A stretch of DNA of 22,158 bases, taken from a virus. The stretch spans positions 1-22,158 of IMG/VR virus record IMGVR_UViG_3300025133_000655; one strand, 5' to 3'. Positions 21,095 to 22,158 of the stretch are shown one piece after another. Within the stretch, counting starts at the first letter, position 1. Each line of letters starts with the position of its first letter. A program made the position numbers and the translations under genes. The notes beneath the pieces were generated by a model. It made no database searches and was not told the DNA's origin. It saw only the letters and a program-made list of their open reading frames with translations.

Positions 21095-21264
21095 AGATTA
21101 TAAAATCATCTTCTATTGACATGGAAAATGGCAAAGCTTGCGGGGTCTGTCTGTTATCTGGCTTACTGTCTTTCGAATTCGTATTCCTTAAAGAAAAATA
21201 TTATAATCTATCTTTCTCTATGAGGGTATACGGAGCAGGCATCAGTCTAACTATACATATATAA
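21091..21264 (+). CDS. Small 57-aa protein after the primase-helicase
   Basis: The ATG overlaps the stop of the primase gene as ATGA, and a near-perfect AGGAGG ribosome binding site lies 4 bases before it. The product, beginning MKIIKSSSIDMENGKACGVC and ending VYGAGISLTIHI, has two cysteines close together (Cys17, Cys20) and a short hydrophobic stretch (LLSGLLSFEFVFL). The Cys-x-x-Cys pair could bind a metal or form a redox pair, although with only one such pair a full zinc site would need partners. Strong initiation signals and the operon position are the main evidence. No family recognised. Confidence 0.65.
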   Translation: MKIIKSSSIDMENGKACGVCLLSGLLSFEFVFLKEKYYNLSFSMRVYGAGISLTIHI

Positions 21265-21271
21265 AGGGTAT

Positions 21272-21502
21272 ATGATGATAAAAACAGGAATAGTAAAAAT
21301 AACACTAGAGGAAAGCGAACTAAAAGAGATTGACGGCATTGATTGTGATGTCCGAGTTGTGGATTTTGTAAAGAATCCTGATGAAGGCACAGAAGTCGCA
21401 AATGACGGTAGGCACGCTTTAATTACGGAATATTCCTTCGGAAATAGTAAAAAGGAGTACGATTTTGGTGACGGCTATGATTGCTGTTGTCAAGTGTCGT
21501 AA
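21272..21502 (+). CDS. Hypothetical 76-aa acidic protein
   Basis: The protein begins MMIKTGIVKITLEESELKEI, continues DGIDCDVRVVDFVKNPDEG and ends with GDGYDCCCQVS. It is acidic, mostly strand-like and cysteine-rich at the end (three cysteines in a row). AAAGGG lies 6-7 bases before the ATG, which starts 7 bases after the previous stop. It is part of the replication operon by position. A hairpin follows 15 bases after its stop. I do not recognise it. Confidence 0.6.
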   Translation: MMIKTGIVKITLEESELKEIDGIDCDVRVVDFVKNPDEGTEVANDGRHALITEYSFGNSKKEYDFGDGYDCCCQVS

Positions 21503-21516
21503 AAGATTCAAAAGAT

Positions 21517-21547
21517 ATGGATGGCTTCTTATATAGGAGCCATCCAT
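21517..21547 (+). other. 13-bp hairpin before the nuclease gene
   Basis: ATGGATGGCTTCT (21517-21529) pairs with AGGAGCCATCCAT (21535-21547), one G-U pair, around the loop TATAT. It lies just before the ribosome binding site of the PDDEXK gene and no U tract follows. This favours an mRNA-stability or processing element over a terminator. It also argues against starting the nuclease at the earlier in-frame ATG at 21521, which lies inside the stem. Confidence 0.5.
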
Positions 21548-21568
21548 GAAAGAGAAAGGACGATAATA

Positions 21569-21871
21569 ATGTCTAGTCCAAGTAAACAAAAAGGTAATCG
21601 CTTCGAAAATGAATTAGTAGCCTTAGCGAAGGAGTTGGGATTAAAAGCTCAACGTGCGTGGGGTTCTAATGGTAAAGCCATGGGCGAACATGAAGAAGTG
21701 GACTGTAAAATAGAAGAATATACAGTGCAAGCTAAACGTAGAAAAAAAATAGCTTCATTTTTAAAGTGTGAGCATACAGATATAGTAGCATTCCGAGAAG
21801 ATCGCGGAGAGACTTATGCTTTAATGCCGTTTGATATATTTTTAGAGATGTTAAAGAAAATAAAAGGATAA
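21569..21871 (+). CDS. PDDEXK nuclease, Holliday-junction-resolvase-like
   Basis: The 100-residue protein starts at ATG 21569, after AAAGGACGATAATA; an in-frame ATG at 21521 would add 16 residues that read through a hairpin and has no ribosome binding site. The sequence has the archaeal-Hjc-like pattern: KGNRFENELVALAKELGLKA (Glu14), a W-G-S-N-G segment, then EEVDCKIEEYTVQAK with Asp45 and QAK (54-56) as the D...(E/Q)xK core. A Gln replaces the usual Glu before x-Lys, as in several resolvase and restriction-like members. It would cut branched or single-strand junctions during recombination or trim replicated DNA before packaging. Substrate choice is not determined. Confidence 0.75.
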   Translation: MSSPSKQKGNRFENELVALAKELGLKAQRAWGSNGKAMGEHEEVDCKIEEYTVQAKRRKKIASFLKCEHTDIVAFREDRGETYALMPFDIFLEMLKKIKG

Positions 21872-21875
21872 TGAG

Positions 21876-22085
21876 TTGGAATATTCTAAAAATGGTTTAG
21901 GTGAAACCAGTATTGGGATCACAGACCTCAAAAAGAAACTTGATAAAACAATTCTAGCCACTAAAACAAGTACTGAATTAGTAAAACTCCTTAACGATGG
22001 GCTGCATAAAAGAACAAAAGTATGGGTTAAAAAAGTAATCTATGTATTAGCACTACACGAAAACGCTGTTGCTAATAATAAATAA
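21876..22085 (+). CDS. Hypothetical 69-aa protein, TTG start
   Basis: The protein starts MEYSKNGLGETSIGITDLKK and is helical with many lysines (KLDKTILATKTSTELVKLLN, DGLHKRTKVWVKKVIYVLAL). The start is TTG at 21876; the nearby ATG at 21871 reads only 9 codons in another frame. An AAAGGA motif about 9 bases upstream supports TTG. It follows the nuclease by 4 bases and is followed by a hairpin that may end the transcript. A basic helical protein at this place could bind nucleic acid, but no motif proves it. Confidence 0.6.
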   Translation: MEYSKNGLGETSIGITDLKKKLDKTILATKTSTELVKLLNDGLHKRTKVWVKKVIYVLALHENAVANNK

Positions 22086-22106
22086 ATGTACAACAAAATG
22101 TATTAT

Positions 22107-22132
22107 ACAAAGGGGCTGTGAAGCCCCTTTGT
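22107..22132 (+). terminator. Terminator-like hairpin at the right end
   Basis: ACAAAGGGGCT (22107-22117) and AGCCCCTTTGT (22122-22132) form a perfect 11-bp stem around a GTGA tetraloop, a stable GNRA-type loop. The following TGTAAAAG has little T content, but the end of the stem is U-rich. It probably ends the replication operon, at least partly. A new frame may begin at ATG 22148, too close to the edge to judge. Confidence 0.68.
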
Positions 22133-22158
22133 TGTAAAAGAAAGAAAATGGATGATGA

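Noticed and set aside
21521-21571. The longer start of the PDDEXK gene at 21521.
   Set aside because: It would start inside a 13-bp stem and has no ribosome binding site, whereas 21569 has one and begins with the typical MSSPSKQKG.
1-22158. CRISPR array, insertion sequence or integrase attachment site.
   Set aside because: No regularly spaced repeats, no transposase or integrase frame and no terminal direct repeat were seen by eye.

Overview
This window reads as the genome, or most of a genome, of a tailed double-stranded DNA phage (or a prophage or environmental viral contig). It is AT-rich and gene-dense, and most genes have clear AGGAG-type ribosome binding sites. The capsid gene looks like the phage SU10 (DUF5309) kind and the portal like the large P22 kind, which favours a short-tailed phage. 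No integrase, repressor, DNA polymerase, lysin or tRNA is visible. The host cannot be named from the sequence.

Layout: two divergent blocks meet at about 13.77-14.08 kb. The left block, 1-13,764, is read leftward and is the late, virion block. In transcription order it holds a 65-aa protein, an AT-rich tract, a small-terminase candidate, a 67-aa protein, large terminase, portal, scaffold candidate, major capsid protein, three head-completion or adaptor candidates, a BppU-like 111-aa protein, fibre-type proteins with short genes between them, and a chain of overlapping tiny genes (one coiled coil, two membrane proteins) that runs off the left edge. The right block, 14,080-22,158, is read rightward and is the early, replication block. 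It holds small unknown genes interleaved with structured non-coding stretches, then a DUF932 protein, a Sak4-like RecA-fold ATPase, a candidate ssDNA-binding protein, a small winged-helix candidate, an AEP primase-helicase fusion, a PDDEXK nuclease and small proteins.

How they work together: the right block supplies replication and recombination (primase-helicase, annealing ATPase, ssDNA-binding candidate, resolvase-like nuclease). The left block packages DNA (TerS/TerL), builds the head (portal, scaffold, capsid) and adds connector and fibres. The AT-rich tract at 13.40-13.57 kb has an 8-bp motif repeated four times plus one inverted copy, a TA run and a perfect hairpin, so it is a candidate origin or control region.

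The most unusual parts are two highly structured untranslated regions (13.94-14.06 and 15.88-16.13 kb). Each lies just before a small orphan gene with nearly the same start context. The second is closed by a 13-bp long-range stem that competes with a local hairpin. Between them are two recent-looking tandem duplications: a 177-bp copy of a gene's 3' end, and a 36/37-bp copy that shifts the frame of a small gene. Nine genes under 60 codons are described here from reading the sequence directly.
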